NCBI RefSeq assembly: GCF_020360975.1
Contig: NW_025408671.1
Location: 5,270,001-5,334,000 of the forward strand
From: Hirsutella rhossiliensis
Taxonomy: Eukaryota; Ascomycota; Sordariomycetes; Hypocreales; Ophiocordycipitaceae
DNA length: 64,000 bases
Reading direction: 5' to 3'
Below are positions 1 to 10,285 of the stretch, piece by piece. Below the pieces are notes generated by a model that was given only the letters and a program-made list of their open reading frames with translations, was not told the DNA's origin and searched no databases. Positions within the stretch are counted from its first letter, which is position 1. Each line of letters opens with the position of its first letter. Made by a program: the position numbers and the translations under genes.

Positions 1-1434
1 AATATTTCGGGAAATACGTTCAGATCCTGAAGAGTTTGTACGGATTGAAGCAAGCTGCAAGAATGTGGTATTTGCTAATATCAGAATATCTCAAGGAGAT
101 TGGTTTCTCACCGATGACAGTGGACCCGACAATATTCAGACATACAGAGTCGGGGGTAATCATCGGCGTGCACGTGGATGACTTTATGATTACAGGGGGG
201 TGTAACGGGCTAGGCCCTGCTGGACAAGGCAGTGCCTTGTCGGTCTAAGCACTGTTGCTCCAGTAACGGCTTAGTCTATTTTGTTGGAGGATTTCTGTCC
301 TTCTATTTTCCTTTCCTTCTTCTTTCCTCAGCTCGAATGTAAAACGCACGAGGACTACATAGCTGTAATTTACACTATTAGAACCCATCACAGGGGGGAC
401 GAGGATGCCATTGAACGGGTCAAGGAAAAGCTGAAGGGAAGATTTGAGATGAAAGACCTCGGAGAAGCAGAGAACATTCTCGGAATTCGGATTCAAAGGC
501 ACAAAGGAAAGCTGATGATTGATCAATCACAATTTGCGAAGGAAATCGTGGCAGAATTTCTACGACGACTCAATGAAGCACGCAACCCCATGGAACCTGG
601 AGCTATACGGAAGCTCGTTGAGGAACCGGGACGGCCTCTGAACCATGACGAATGGTTGAAATACGTGGAATTGCTCGAAAGCTGATTTGGCTATGCAATA
701 CGAGGTTCGACATTATATTCGCAGTTAACAGAATGGCATCTTTCACGGTAGAGGCATGCTGGAACCACTGGAAGGCTTTGCTACGAATATTGGGTTATGT
801 CGGCAGGACTATTCACCACGGTATCACATATGGCGGAAATAATGAGCACGCTCAAGGAGTCGAAGGCAGCGATATCGACTATTATTCCATTGACCACAAC
901 ATCGAAGGGCACGTCGGCTCTGCAGGCCTACAAGATGGGGAAGCGTTCTCTGACACCGACTACGTTACTGATCCAAGGGACCGGAAGAGTATCCTGGGGT
1001 TCATCTTTATGGTCTACGGAGGCGCCGTCATGACGTATAGCAAGAAGATGAAATCAGTGGCAAGATCTACGACAGAAGCAGAGTATGTTGGGATGGGGGA
1101 GGCCACAAAAGCTGCTCTCTGGGGACGTCGACTACTTGCAGAACTGGAAGGAAAGGGGGAGCAAACAGTGCCACTACGGCTTGGAGATAATAAGGGAGCT
1201 GTACAGCTGACCCGAGGAGTATCGAACACGTCGAAAATCAAGCATGTTGATATAGCATTTCATCACGTCGTTGATGAGGTCAAGGAAGGGAGAATCCAAG
1301 TCTACTGGGTTCCAGGGGAGAATATGCTAGCAGATGGGATGACCAAGCCTCTGCCTAGGGATGCTTTCGAGAGGAACAGGAGGAGGATTGAATTGGACCC
1401 ATACGCTATGAATAGCGTTGCAGTTGAAGTCTGA
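1..1434 (+). pseudogene. Ty1/copia pol fragment (RT end and RNase H), interrupted
   Basis: C-terminal half of a copia polyprotein entering from the left window edge. The first frame (36-200) reads YGLKQAARMW and VHVDDF, the reverse transcriptase catalytic region. A 192-bp solo LTR splits it, and reading resumes at 398 (DEDAIERVKEKLKG...LGEAENILGI). A second break lies near 660-672, after which 652-1434 carries the RT thumb and the RNase H domain (SILGFIFMVYGG, STTEAEYVG, DNKGAVQL, MLADGMTKPL). It ends with TGA at 1434, a few bases before its 3' LTR. The element is inactive because of the insertion and the frameshift; gag, protease and integrase lie outside the window. Family assignment is secure. 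Confidence 0.9.
201..392 (+). repeat. Solo LTR (192 bp) inserted in the copia RT
   Basis: Begins TGTAACGGGC and ends CCCATCACA, with a GGGGG duplication on each side (196-200 and 393-397). Removing it together with one GGGGG restores the RT frame (MITGG followed by DEDAIERV), which shows it is an insertion. The TGTAAC...CACA termini and a T/C-rich middle resemble gypsy-type LTRs, but no internal region is present. It has the same size and ends as the solo LTR at 13078-13267, although the interiors differ. Confidence 0.85.
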
Positions 1435-1446
1435 CAGCTCTAGGGA

Positions 1447-1599
1447 GTGTTGACTTGATATGAGACATGGACCAAGACATGTTTAGGCAGCAGTTACAAG
1501 TGGTGAGTCACTGGATAGTGGCACGGACGTGCCACTATGTATATATGTATGTTGAGAGCTGTCAGACAGAATTGAATAGAAGTAAGTTCAATCGCAACA
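1447..1599 (+). repeat. 3' LTR (153 bp) of the first copia element
   Basis: Starts TGTTGACTTG just after a purine stretch (TCTAGGGAG) downstream of the pol stop and ends CGCAACA, giving TGTTG/CAACA inverted ends. It contains a TATATATGTA promoter-like box. The pogo transposase fragment starts at the very next base, so this is the right-hand insertion boundary; GAGTG (1600-1604) would be its TSD, with the partner copy outside the window. Confidence 0.8.
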
Positions 1600-1872
1600 G
1601 AGTGTAAGCCACTGTCGGCGGCATTCCTCGCTCGTCCATCGACAAGATCCATTGTACCAGGGCAGTCTCTTCCGTCGCCGTCAACTTTAGGTTGTTCACC
1701 TGAGCGTCGCGTCGGCGAATGACACCGCGCAGTCGATCAGATACTGTCGATTGAGGACGTCGTATGCGGCCGCTGCCTTGCGGGTACTTTCGAATTGGCC
1801 CTGCTGATAGGCCCTGACGGCGAGCAGGACCCGTTCTTCGCGTGGAACCAATTGGTCTCCCGTCGCCGTCAT
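1600..1872 (-). pseudogene. pogo/Tigger-type transposase, N-terminal fragment
   Basis: Minus-strand reading from the ATG at 1872 (MTATGDQLVPREE) gives a Psq/CENP-B-type helix-turn-helix (YQQGQFESTRKAAAAYDV, then PQSTVSDRLRG) and the start of the second DNA-binding half (LTATEETALVQWI, RGMPPTVAYTL). The frame breaks near 1750, where one added C in a C run would join AAYDV to PQSTVSD. The coding sequence stops exactly at the copia LTR boundary, so the DDE part was separated by that insertion and lies left of the window. Adjacent sequence near 1905-1950 (repeated GGTCAGA motifs on the minus strand) may hold its terminal inverted repeat; not proved. Confidence 0.75.
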
Positions 1873-1950
1873 TGTGCTCGGTTTGTCTTGCCATAAGTGT
1901 GGGTCGCGGCGGTGGGGAATTTTTCTGACCGAGTAGGGGGTCTGACCGGG

Positions 1951-2313
1951 AAGGGGGTGGATTACGTTAGCCTGATCCGGTGCCTGAGGCACGACCCTAA
2001 TGGCCTGACCTTGCTGAGGTAAGTTGGTGCCGTGACAGTACCCCCTTCCCAAACGGCTGTTCGTCCTCGAACAGCCTAAACGACCAAGAGCGGCCTGGGC
2101 CAAAGTATATAGTTGTGCCATTTACTTCTTTGCCCAGACCGGGGGGCCTGGCTTGTTTGGGTGAACTCTATGAAAGTCGAGGAGTACTTGGTTATGTCCT
2201 TTGAGGTCTTTAAGGGATTTTCCGATGATCTGCCGGATCCCGTGACCCGCCGGACTTACACGCGACTGAAAGTTAGACATCAATCCACAATAACTCCACA
2301 GCAACGGGGCCAA
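1951..2313 (-). mobile_element. Possible gypsy-type 3' end: pol tail, polypurine tract and LTR start
   Basis: Minus-strand reading ends in LKGHNQVLLDFHRVHPNKPG, resembling the tail after the chromodomain in fungal Ty3/gypsy polyproteins, with a stop at 2122. About 80 bases on comes a purine tract (GGGAAGGGGGTAC), immediately followed at 2037 by TGTCACGGCA, a plausible LTR start. The LTR is cut by the pogo fragment to the left. The chromodomain itself is not recognisable, so assignment is tentative. Confidence 0.4.
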
Positions 2314-2361
2314 AATTTGTCCAACTTAAAATGTGATGAAAAAGCGACTGCGAGATGTGCA

Positions 2362-2634
2362 TCATCCTGTTTCGCAGTCATCAAGCCATTGTGGTCGCTT
2401 GCTATTCCGCTGCGGCCGTCCCGAGCTCCGATACACCACTACCATCTCCCGATCACTCTCAACAGCCAGAAAAGGTCTTTGGGCACGAGGCGTTCGGCCG
2501 GGCGGAATCCTTGCCTTCTTTGCTAAGTCGTTCTCTGGCCTATCTGGCGCTTGCGATGTTACCGGAGGCTCTGGTGGTGACGGAGGAGCGACGATTATTT
2601 CGTCTAGAATCCCTGGACTCTCCTCTCGTGCATC
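2362..2634 (-). pseudogene. Downstream half of an ORF split by the copia insertion
   Basis: Open minus-strand frame ending at 2362 with a Pro/Glu-rich stretch (EIIVAPPSPPEPPVTSQ) and SSGRPQRNSKRPQWLDD near the end. Conceptually removing 2635-8308 plus one GCATC fuses it in frame with the sequence right of the element (8309 onward, reading SRRVPFDAREESPGILDE), so one ORF was cut by the insertion. The basic, Pro-rich tail resembles spacers of retroelement polyproteins, but the family is not recognised. Confidence 0.45.
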
Positions 2635-2917
2635 TCTCACGAAGAAAGTCAGCAGAAAGGTCATATTGTATTCCGTGTCTCTGTCCTCCTCCATTTCTGC
2701 CCTAAACCCAAGCCCCTATTTATATCCCTCTTTCGTAGTAAAGGTAATGTGTTCAGGGAGGCTGGGGACCTGGGGTTCCCAGCCTCTCGACTGAGATGTT
2801 CCAGTCTTTAAGAGGAGCTTTCCAGCCTCCTCGTTCAGACCTGGTTATCAGCTCCTTGCTGCCCTAGCTACCCATGGGTGACCTGGTTGACTCGACCATG
2901 GGCCGTTCTTCATGACA
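2635..2917 (-). repeat. 3' LTR of the full-length copia element
   Basis: 283 bp; on the minus strand it starts TGTCATGAAG and ends CTTCGTGAGA. Preceded on that strand by a short purine tract (AAGGGGTG). Matches 8022-8308 almost base for base. A TATA-like TATTTATA lies inside on the plus strand. Confidence 0.9.
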
Positions 2918-3207
2918 CACCCCTTAGCTGTAGCCTACCCCATAGGGAACAGCTAGATCAGCCTTATAGGGCCTCCTAGACGGAGGGACATCATTTCGGA
3001 ATTAAGAAGGAGAACCGTAGGACTCCTTCGCGAAAAGCTGGGCCATGTATACGCGGCAGGAAGTGACCTCCCAAATATTACTGAGCTAAGCCAGAGAAAT
3101 CCTCCTTTATTGCAAAGCTAGTTGGGGTTTTGCTTTCCTGCTGGCTCTGATCTTGTCAGCTAGGAGTTCCAATCGGGCTTCTCGCTGTAATCGGCTCCGT
3201 AAGTCAG

Positions 3208-6200
3208 CTACCCTATCATTCGGAGGAAATTTTGTAGCTTTTGGAAAGGGAGGGCCTTCGTAAGGCCGTCCGCTCGCATTCGGGCCGTTGGAACCCATTG
3301 GATTTTGATCCTTCCTTGTTGAGTCTCTTGACGAAGCCAATGCTGATGGATATCAACGTGTCGAAGTCTCGTAGAGAGCTTTGCACTAGCTTCTTCAAGC
3401 AGTCTGATGGTTTGTGTGTTATCAGACTCAAGCAACAACGGCTCTGGGATTTGAACTTGCAGAGATCGCAGCAACCGACTAATAAATATAGCTTCTTTTG
3501 CAGCTTCTGATATAGCTAGCAATTCGGCTTCGGTGCTTGACGTAGTGACTGTGGCCTGCTTCGAAGCTCTCCAAGCAATTGGTCCGCCAAATAGTGTCAT
3601 GACGTAACCTTGGGAACTTTTCCTATCGATTGAGTTGTCCGCAAAGCTTGCATCGCTCGAACAGAGGAAGATCTCAGCAGCAGCCTTTCGACCCATGTTA
3701 CCCCCTAGCCTAATACCATATGATCGTGTGGCGTAGAGGTAAAGGATCACTCTGTCGGCTGCCTGCTGGTGTATTTCGCCGGGGTTCTGGTTGTGCCTTG
3801 CTAGTCGAGAGACCGCAAAAGCAACATCCGGCCTCGTTGAGATAGCCGCAAATAGTATAGATCCAACCTTTGCAGAAATCTGTGTAAATAACCCTTCTCT
3901 GCTTGGCTCGTTGAGGAAGCAGTTCCTCAGATGCCATTGGAGTATCAGGGGGATTTGAGACGAGCCTGCTTGGGTCTAGGAGCTTATGGGCGATCTTCTC
4001 GATATAGGCGTCTTGCGTCAGCCAAATCGTTCGTTGAGATCTATCCCTAAGGATGTGTATCCCGAGGAACCACCTAGGCTCTCCAAGAAGCGTCATTTGA
4101 TATCGAGCTTGAAGCCCTCTTATCGCTTCCTTTGCAACCTCCTGGTCTCCTTTCTTATAGGCCCAGATGATATCGTCCACGTAAAAGAAGACAAGAATTG
4201 CTCCTTTCTCATAACACAGGGTTCTTGTGGGACTGTCTGAAAGCCTAGGGATTTAAGGGACCCGGTAAGGTGTTGTTGCCAAAGGAGTGGCGATCGTCGT
4301 AGGCCATAGAGGGCCTTCCTAAGTAGCAGAACTCTGCCTGGCTTAACGAATCCGGGAGGCATCCTCATATAGACTACCTCGTCCTCGAGTGGGCAGTTGA
4401 CGAAGGCGTTGACTGCATCCATTTGATCAAGCTCGAGGTCGAATTCTGCCGAAATCGCCATTAGGGCCCTGAACGACATCCCGGCTAAGGTCGTAGCCCG
4501 GGTAGGAAGGTCCCCTTTCCTGCTGGTTGCCGCAGACCACGAGACGAGCTTTGCACTTTGAAGGATCCCGTGCTTGTCTGTCTTGTAAATAAAGACCCAC
4601 TTGCAGCCTAGAATTTGCTTGCCGGCAGCCCTCTTCCAAGGAACCTCGAGAAAGGACCCCATCTCCTCGTGTGAGGCAAGGTGGTCTTTCTGAGCTTTGA
4701 TGAATTCCTCTTTATAAGGGTGCCTTTCGAGCTGCTTCTGTGTCTCTGGCGGTTCGGGTAGGTTCTTCTTATGCGGCCCTTGTGTCTTTGGCTTGAAGAT
4801 TCGTCCAGCATTGAAGGTTCCATGGAGCATATTCCTGATCTTCTGGGGATAGAAGTCCCGAAATCGGTCTTGAAATTGATCTTCCTGGCGTATCCCTGTA
4901 TGATCAAGTGGCTCCTGCGTTAAGTGCTCCAAGAAGGTAACTCTTTTCTTCTTAGGAGTCGAAACCGAAGGATTTATTAACGCAGATTTCCTCCCCACCC
5001 CTCAGGGTAGCGACAGGAAGAAATACTGATAGAACGGCTTGAAATTCATCTTCAGATGGCGGCGGCGTTAGCAAGAGTTCCTCGTTGGCTTTTTCTTGGT
5101 CTTGTGCCTCCTCCTCGTCAGATTCTTCTTCAAAGAGGTCTTCTTCCTCAGACTCGGATTCTTCATCAAGGATTTCCTGATTTACTTGCTGATCCTCTGG
5201 AATAGAGACTTTTTCGACTAGCTCGTCGATATTTGCAAGCAGCGGTGGTTGCTCGAGCTTGCCGTCGAAGAAGGTTCTTTCGTCGAATGTAACGTCCCGG
5301 TTGAAATAACCTTCCGAAGCAAGGGAACCCATATCCTAAAGATATTCGTAGAACTATAACCAACCAGGTAGCCGATGTGAGTTCTTGGATCGAGCTTTGT
5401 AGCCTTCTCCTCTTCAACTGTGCGTTGGCAGTCATTGCGTAGGCCCTACAGCCGTACGCCTGAAGAGTTGCATGCTGGTTGTGGTCGGGTTCCTTCTTTT
5501 TTGTAAATAGCTCCAAAGGGGTCATCCACAGCTGTCGATGCAGATTCTCCTGATCAGAAGGTCTTGATAAGTCCGGTCTGGCTTTTGGATTCCGTGGGGT
5601 CCTGTTTTTCAAATAACAGGCCGCTTCCACGGTCTCTTTCCAAAGATCGTGAGGAAGCTTTGCAGCTATCCTCATCTTGCAGGCCCTCTCCATTAGGGCA
5701 CCTCCTGATCTCTCGGCACCTCCATTCTGGGATTGGGTGTTTGGGGACGAGGGTTCTGCTGAGATACCCTTCTTTCGAAGCCACTTCTTAGTTGCCTTAG
5801 TAAAGAGTTCTCCGTCTGAACGAATGGTCTTTACACTATAGTCAAATCGAAGCTTCATCCAGCTAACGAAGTCCCTAAGTGCCCCCAGTTGTGTTTGTTT
5901 TGATAGGTCCGGAGAAAGTAGGGAAAATCATGCCTGAATAGGCGTCTGTTATGAACATCACTCGAACGAATCCCTTATAATCAGGGGATAGGTCGGTCCA
6001 GTCGATCCAGATTTCTTCGCAAGGATGACTTCGATCCTTATTCGGGGTTCGCCTTGAGACCTGTCTATAGGCCCTTCCTTGGGCGCATGGTTCGCACTCA
6101 ACGGTCCTTGGGCCCTTAATGCGAATACCCTTTCGTTGGCCAAGCATTTCGAGTGCTTGAGGGCCAGGGTGACCGAGGCGAGCGTGCCAAAGGTCCGAAT

Positions 6201-6750
6201 CAGCTGTTGCGACAGGCCTAGGGTCTCGAGAGGTCCTTCTTCGTGCCTTTGTAGCTTTAAAAGCTGCCTCATCGAGGTCGTCTTGCATTGCAGGTTGGAA
6301 ATCTAGCACAAACTGACGGTGCTTTCGGAATAAGACGCAAATTGGTTTCCTCCTTCCTTATAGGCCAGCTGGGTTGGATTTGTAAAGGTATCCCAGTAGA
6401 TCCTTCTTCCTGAAGAGACTGAAAAGAAACAAGGTTGGCTGAGAATCTCGGGCAATAGGCAACCCGTTTTAACCGTAGCTGCCGGAGGGTTCCGTCTGGA
6501 GCTGTAACCGTAACATTGACTCTTCCGTAACCCTCTATCCGGACTTCTGTGTCTCCTGTGACTAGATATTCGTTCCTGGCCTTTCTAAAGGAGCGGAAGC
6601 GGAAAGGTTATTGCAGACGTGTAAGGAGGCCGCCGAGTCTAGGAGGGTCGAGTGACGGAGTGGGTAGTCTATAGAGGTCGGTTTCTGATCGGCTGAATAG
6701 ACGAAGGCGGGATTTGCTGTGCCAACAATCTTTCCAACTGGCTTTAGTTG
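3208..6750 (-). pseudogene. copia pol: protease, integrase, RT, RNase H (frameshifted)
   Basis: Reads right to left. Protease motif LLDSAASLHVCN lies near 6630 (DSAAS in place of the usual DSGAS). The integrase zinc motif is at 6309-5875 (LWHARLGHP...CEPCAQG); the catalytic core has WIDWTDL, FITDAYSG, then RSDGE and NGGAER in 5858-5166. An acidic Glu/Asp-rich linker follows at 5332-4990. RT occupies 4998-3900, with LDQMDAVNAFVN and YVDDIIWAYK (near 4180, where the frame changes). RNase H is 3750-3208, with SSDASFADN, TSSTEAELLA, ESDNTQTI and ADGLTKALP. At least four frame changes interrupt it. Confidence 0.88.
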
Positions 6751-7875
6751 CTAAGCCAAACCTTTGTTGATCTCATTGACTCTCCTCTGCAGCTCAGGGT
6801 CACTTTTTAGAGCCTTTTCTGCTTTCTCTCGTAGCTTGCTGTTTTCCTGTAGTAGGAAGGTCTGTTTTTCTCGAACAGCTGCCAGCACTCTGAAAGCTCG
6901 TGCCTATTTTCGCAAGCAGGGCAGCGTTTTCGAGACGAAGATGAAGGATTTGTATCCTCCTTTCGCTTTCTCTTCTTTTCGGCTGTGCTTCTGGCTCCGA
7001 ATCGTCTATTGGGTCATCTGTAAGAAAAGCCCCGCCTCGCTTGATTCCTCTTTGCGGTTGTTGTTCCGCAATTTCCTGATTTTTCTTGCAACAATTTGGA
7101 ACGTCCAACGGGAAGGTGAGGCTGCGGGTGCTGGTGCCGCTACTCCTGGTGCGGGGCCGCTGCTGCTTCCACGGGTGCTGCTGCCACATATGCAGGTCGA
7201 TCAAATGCTTGTTGCATCTTTCTAGCCGCATCCTCGTCAAGGCGCCTGCTCTCTTCAAGGAAGATTGTTGCATAGCCATCACTAAGGGGCTTAATGATTG
7301 TTGCAATATCTCGCAGCCACTGGCCAGTAAGCACTTCCATTAGGAAGTACTGTATAGCTTCCTGTATGATCTCTTCCCATTTGACAAGCCACTCAGGGAT
7401 GTTGTTGCTCTTTGAGTAGCTTCGAAGATGACTCGAGTAAAGCTTCCTGATTCGCTCAGTCATAAATCCTTTGGTAGGGGCGGTTGAAGATTCCAGTGTT
7501 GTCATCCATTGACGAAGTGTATCTTCCTCACGCAACGAAATCATCTTTGCTGTGCCGATTGACTCCGTAATTGCCGTTCTAGCTTCCTTAATTAGCTTCT
7601 TCTCATATAGGTATTCCTTACGCATATTTTCATAATGTGAAGTGGCTGCCGAGAAAGCTTTCTGCTGAGCCGAAGTGAGGCCTGCATAGGTTATAACACC
7701 GGCAGCAAACTCGGAAAACGTAGGCCGAACGGGGATTGTAACGGACTGTTCCTTCCTCAAATACTAGTCCATGGATGGTCTCGTCAACCCTCGCACGAAG
7801 CTCCTTATTCCACTTATCCCAGTCCTGAGGTTCTGAGAGAATCGTGCGGCGGGTGGAATTGGTGTTCTTCGACAT
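6751..7875 (-). pseudogene. copia gag with CCHC zinc knuckle (frameshifted)
   Basis: Starts at the ATG at 7875 (MSKNTNSTRRTILSEPQDWD), just inside the 5' LTR. The frame shifts near 7750 at a C run (RYNP to VRPTFSEFAAG) and continues through a helical capsid-like region (WLVKWEEIIQEAIQYF, YATIFLEESRRLDEDA). Near 6930-6880 a zinc knuckle reads CPACENRHELSEC. It ends KSDPELQRRVNEINKGLA with a stop at 6751, so pol needs a separate start or readthrough. Confidence 0.82.
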
Positions 7876-8021
7876 TGCGATTTGAAGGGTAAAGGGATAA
7901 AGGTATGAGTGATCAGATGGATTTGATCTTCGATAAATGGGGAGTGCCTGCTGGCACTGTTGAAGGCGCAATATTGTGCACACGGAAGTTCCAGAAACTC
8001 TGTTTCTCCCGGGCTCATAAC

Positions 8022-8308
8022 TCTCACGAAGAAAGTCAGCAGAAAGGTCATATTGTATTCCGTGTCTCTGTCCTCCTCCATTTCTGCCCTAAACCCAAGC
8101 CCCTATTTATATCCCTCTTTCGTAGTAAAGGTAATGTGTTCAGGGAGGCTGGGGACCTGGGGGTTCCCAGCCTCTCGACTGGAGATGTTCCAGTCTTTTA
8201 AGAGGAGCTTTCCAGCCTCCTCGTTCAGACCTGGTTATCAGCTCCCTTGCTGCCCTAGCTACCCATGGGTGACCTGGTTGACTCGACCATGGGCCGTTCT
8301 TCGCGACA
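8022..8308 (-). repeat. 5' LTR of the full-length copia element
   Basis: 287 bp, starting TGTCGCGAAG on the minus strand and ending CTTCGTGAGA. Paired with 2635-2917. The sequence immediately inside (GTTATGAGCCCGGGAG) is a candidate primer-binding site. Confidence 0.9.
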
Positions 8309-8500
8309 GCATCAAAAGGCACCCGCCGGCTTTGCTGCCCCTGTTGCGGCCTTTCCCGGACCCTTCCTTGACTCTGGTCAAGTCGTAGCGAGCGTTCAGG
8401 GCCAGCGAGGCATGAGGTACTACCTTAATGGTGGAACGGACCAATGGCCTCACAGGAACACCAGTCCAGTCAGATCATGCTCCGGCCGGTCGGTCTGTCT
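8309..8500 (-). pseudogene. Upstream half of the ORF split by the copia element
   Basis: On the minus strand this flank runs into the insertion through VRERPQQGQQSRRVPFDARE once the element is removed, joining the ORF at 2362-2634. Farther upstream another frame reads VRSTIKVVPHASLALNARYD. No domain is recognised; probably a remnant of an older retroelement. Confidence 0.35.
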
Positions 8501-8513
8501 GTTAGCCACACCG

Positions 8514-9818
8514 TCAGAATGGCTTGGTCAGAACACGATACTCGACATAGTCCTCGCCGTCAATATGAACGATGGTGCCCCGCGATACGAACTTTCCCGT
8601 AAATGGCCCGGTCGACTTCCGCTCATACTTGACGCCGTCGTACATCTTGGCGTCATCGGCATAGGCTTTCATGCGAAACGACTCCTTGTGAGCCCAGACC
8701 TTGTTGACGTGTTGCGTATCCTCTGACTCGTGAAGTGTCCGTCCGTTGATGGCTGAAGCGGGAGCCGCTATCGCAACAGCATTGTTAGCCGCGGCGAAGA
8801 AAGCACGTTCTCGGGTTAGGGCAAGGCGGTCGGCGCGATCCTGGGCCGCCTCAGCTCTGGCTAGCTCGCGACGCGCTAAGGTGCTGGTGCGTTCTATGAC
8901 GTTGAGCCTCTGACGAAGCTGAGCCGAGCTCAGCTCGTTCTCGTTGAGAAATTGGCGCGGCGTCCGTCCGTCCGCCCGCGGATCGATTCGCCGCGACTGG
9001 CCAGGCTCGCCGCCGCCATAGCTTGTTCTCGGGTTGGCCCGATCCATGTCCACGTTGGCAGAACGGGTGATGCTGAAAGTCGGCATAGCGACACTGGTCT
9101 GTCTAATGGGGGTTCTGGCTCGGGTCTTCGCCTCATGAACGGCCCTTGTTTCGTTTTCGTTCCGCTTCCTATCGATTTCGCCGTGATCCAGCTGGTACTG
9201 CCGAATGCGGCAGTACTCCTTGACTTCCTGTTTGTTGAGAGCCTTGAGGTGGTTCTCAAAGACTACCTCCCCGTACGGAATCCACAGAGCCCCAGCTCCC
9301 GAGGGGAAGTTTCCATCCACGAAGTGGCCGTCTCTCGTCTCTCGTACCACCTTGACTCGGAACTTGTCGTCGTGACCAAGTATTCCATAGATGGCATGTC
9401 GACCCCTTGGATCAGGCTCGCTAGATTGCTTCCAGTATCCTAGAAGGATTCGTGTCGGGCGGGTGCCCGGCAGAGGGTCGGTGGGAAAGCGGGCTTGATG
9501 AACGGCCATGAGCTGAGTGGACGTTGGCTGAGAAATCTCCATCTTGCTCTCGCTCAGGTCGTTATACAAGCAGGCGCGCTTGCGCTTGGGGTAGTGAGAG
9601 ACAGCCTGCCGCGATGACTCGTCGCCGACCGTAGCTGCTGCGGTGGCGTCCGCTCCCGCTGCTGCGGCCAAGGACGACTCTCGAACGCCTGAGGCTGGCG
9701 ATGGCGCCGTCGCGGCCGCCGGCTCGTGGCCGCCGGCAGCGGAGGCAGTTGACGAAGACTTGGGCACTGTCGGCGCAATCTGCGGCTTGCTGTACTTGTC
9801 AGTGGCAGACTCCCCCAT
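8514..9818 (-). CDS. Uncharacterised protein, about 434 aa
   Basis: Long open minus-strand frame. The longest form starts at 10034, but the ATG at 9818 (MGESATDKYSKPQ) is preferred because the upstream 72 residues look non-coding. Residues 1-80 are Ala/Ser/Pro-rich low complexity; a basic patch HYPKRKRACLYND could be a nuclear signal. The central part (TRILLGYWKQSSEPDPRGRH, then GHFVDGNFPSGAGALWIPY) looks like a folded domain; then come an Arg/Glu-rich helical segment (LARRELARAEAAQDRADRLA) and a C-terminus GTIVHIDGEDYVEYRVLTKP. I do not recognise the family. It lies between transposons, so it may be a repeat-associated gene. No introns evident. Confidence 0.55.
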   Translation of the reverse strand: MGESATDKYSKPQIAPTVPKSSSTASAAGGHEPAAATAPSPASGVRESSLAAAAGADATAAATVGDESSRQAVSHYPKRKRACLYNDLSESKMEISQPTSTQLMAVHQARFPTDPLPGTRPTRILLGYWKQSSEPDPRGRHAIYGILGHDDKFRVKVVRETRDGHFVDGNFPSGAGALWIPYGEVVFENHLKALNKQEVKEYCRIRQYQLDHGEIDRKRNENETRAVHEAKTRARTPIRQTSVAMPTFSITRSANVDMDRANPRTSYGGGEPGQSRRIDPRADGRTPRQFLNENELSSAQLRQRLNVIERTSTLARRELARAEAAQDRADRLALTRERAFFAAANNAVAIAAPASAINGRTLHESEDTQHVNKVWAHKESFRMKAYADDAKMYDGVKYERKSTGPFTGKFVSRGTIVHIDGEDYVEYRVLTKPF

Positions 9819-10285
9819 TGCGCACGGCTGGACAAAGGCGAAGGAAGGGGTCCGACGGCGAAGTGGTCTCTCTGCTATTGGTTCGTTAATGAACAGCCAA
9901 ATGAACAGCCAAACTGGTGCTTTCCTGCTTTCCCAGCCGACAGGAGCATAGGAGTTCAGAGGCGAGTTGCAGTTCCGATAGACCGAGCGGAACTTGACTA
10001 CGTGGATGCGGACACGCAGAGCGCTCCGCGCCACGGACCTATGTCCCCGTCCTGGGTGAAATGAGCTTGGGCACTCCTATTCTTGGTGTGTGGGCAGAAC
10101 GCGCTCACCGCCCGGCATCTAGCGTTGGTTGGCCGACCCCGCAAAATTTGCATGTGGGCGCTCTTCCTCTACGCATTGTGTGACACCGATATAACTAGTC
10201 GGAAAAAAAAGACCATAGGATCAGGTCGGACGAACTCGACAGGAAGCCTGAAGCGAACGCCAGCTAGGCATTGAGGGGCCTCATC

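Larger units (their letters stand above)
2635..8308 (-). mobile_element. Full-length Ty1/copia LTR retrotransposon (5.67 kb, TSD GCATC)
   Basis: Complete element on the minus strand: 5' LTR 8022-8308, gag, protease, integrase, RT, RNase H, 3' LTR 2635-2917. The 5-bp duplication GCATC flanks it at 2630-2634 and 8309-8313. Domain order PR-IN-RT-RH is diagnostic of copia. The LTRs differ mainly by four one-base homopolymer indels plus two substitutions near the 5' end, suggesting a young insertion. All coding domains are recognisable but broken by several frameshifts. Confidence 0.92.
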
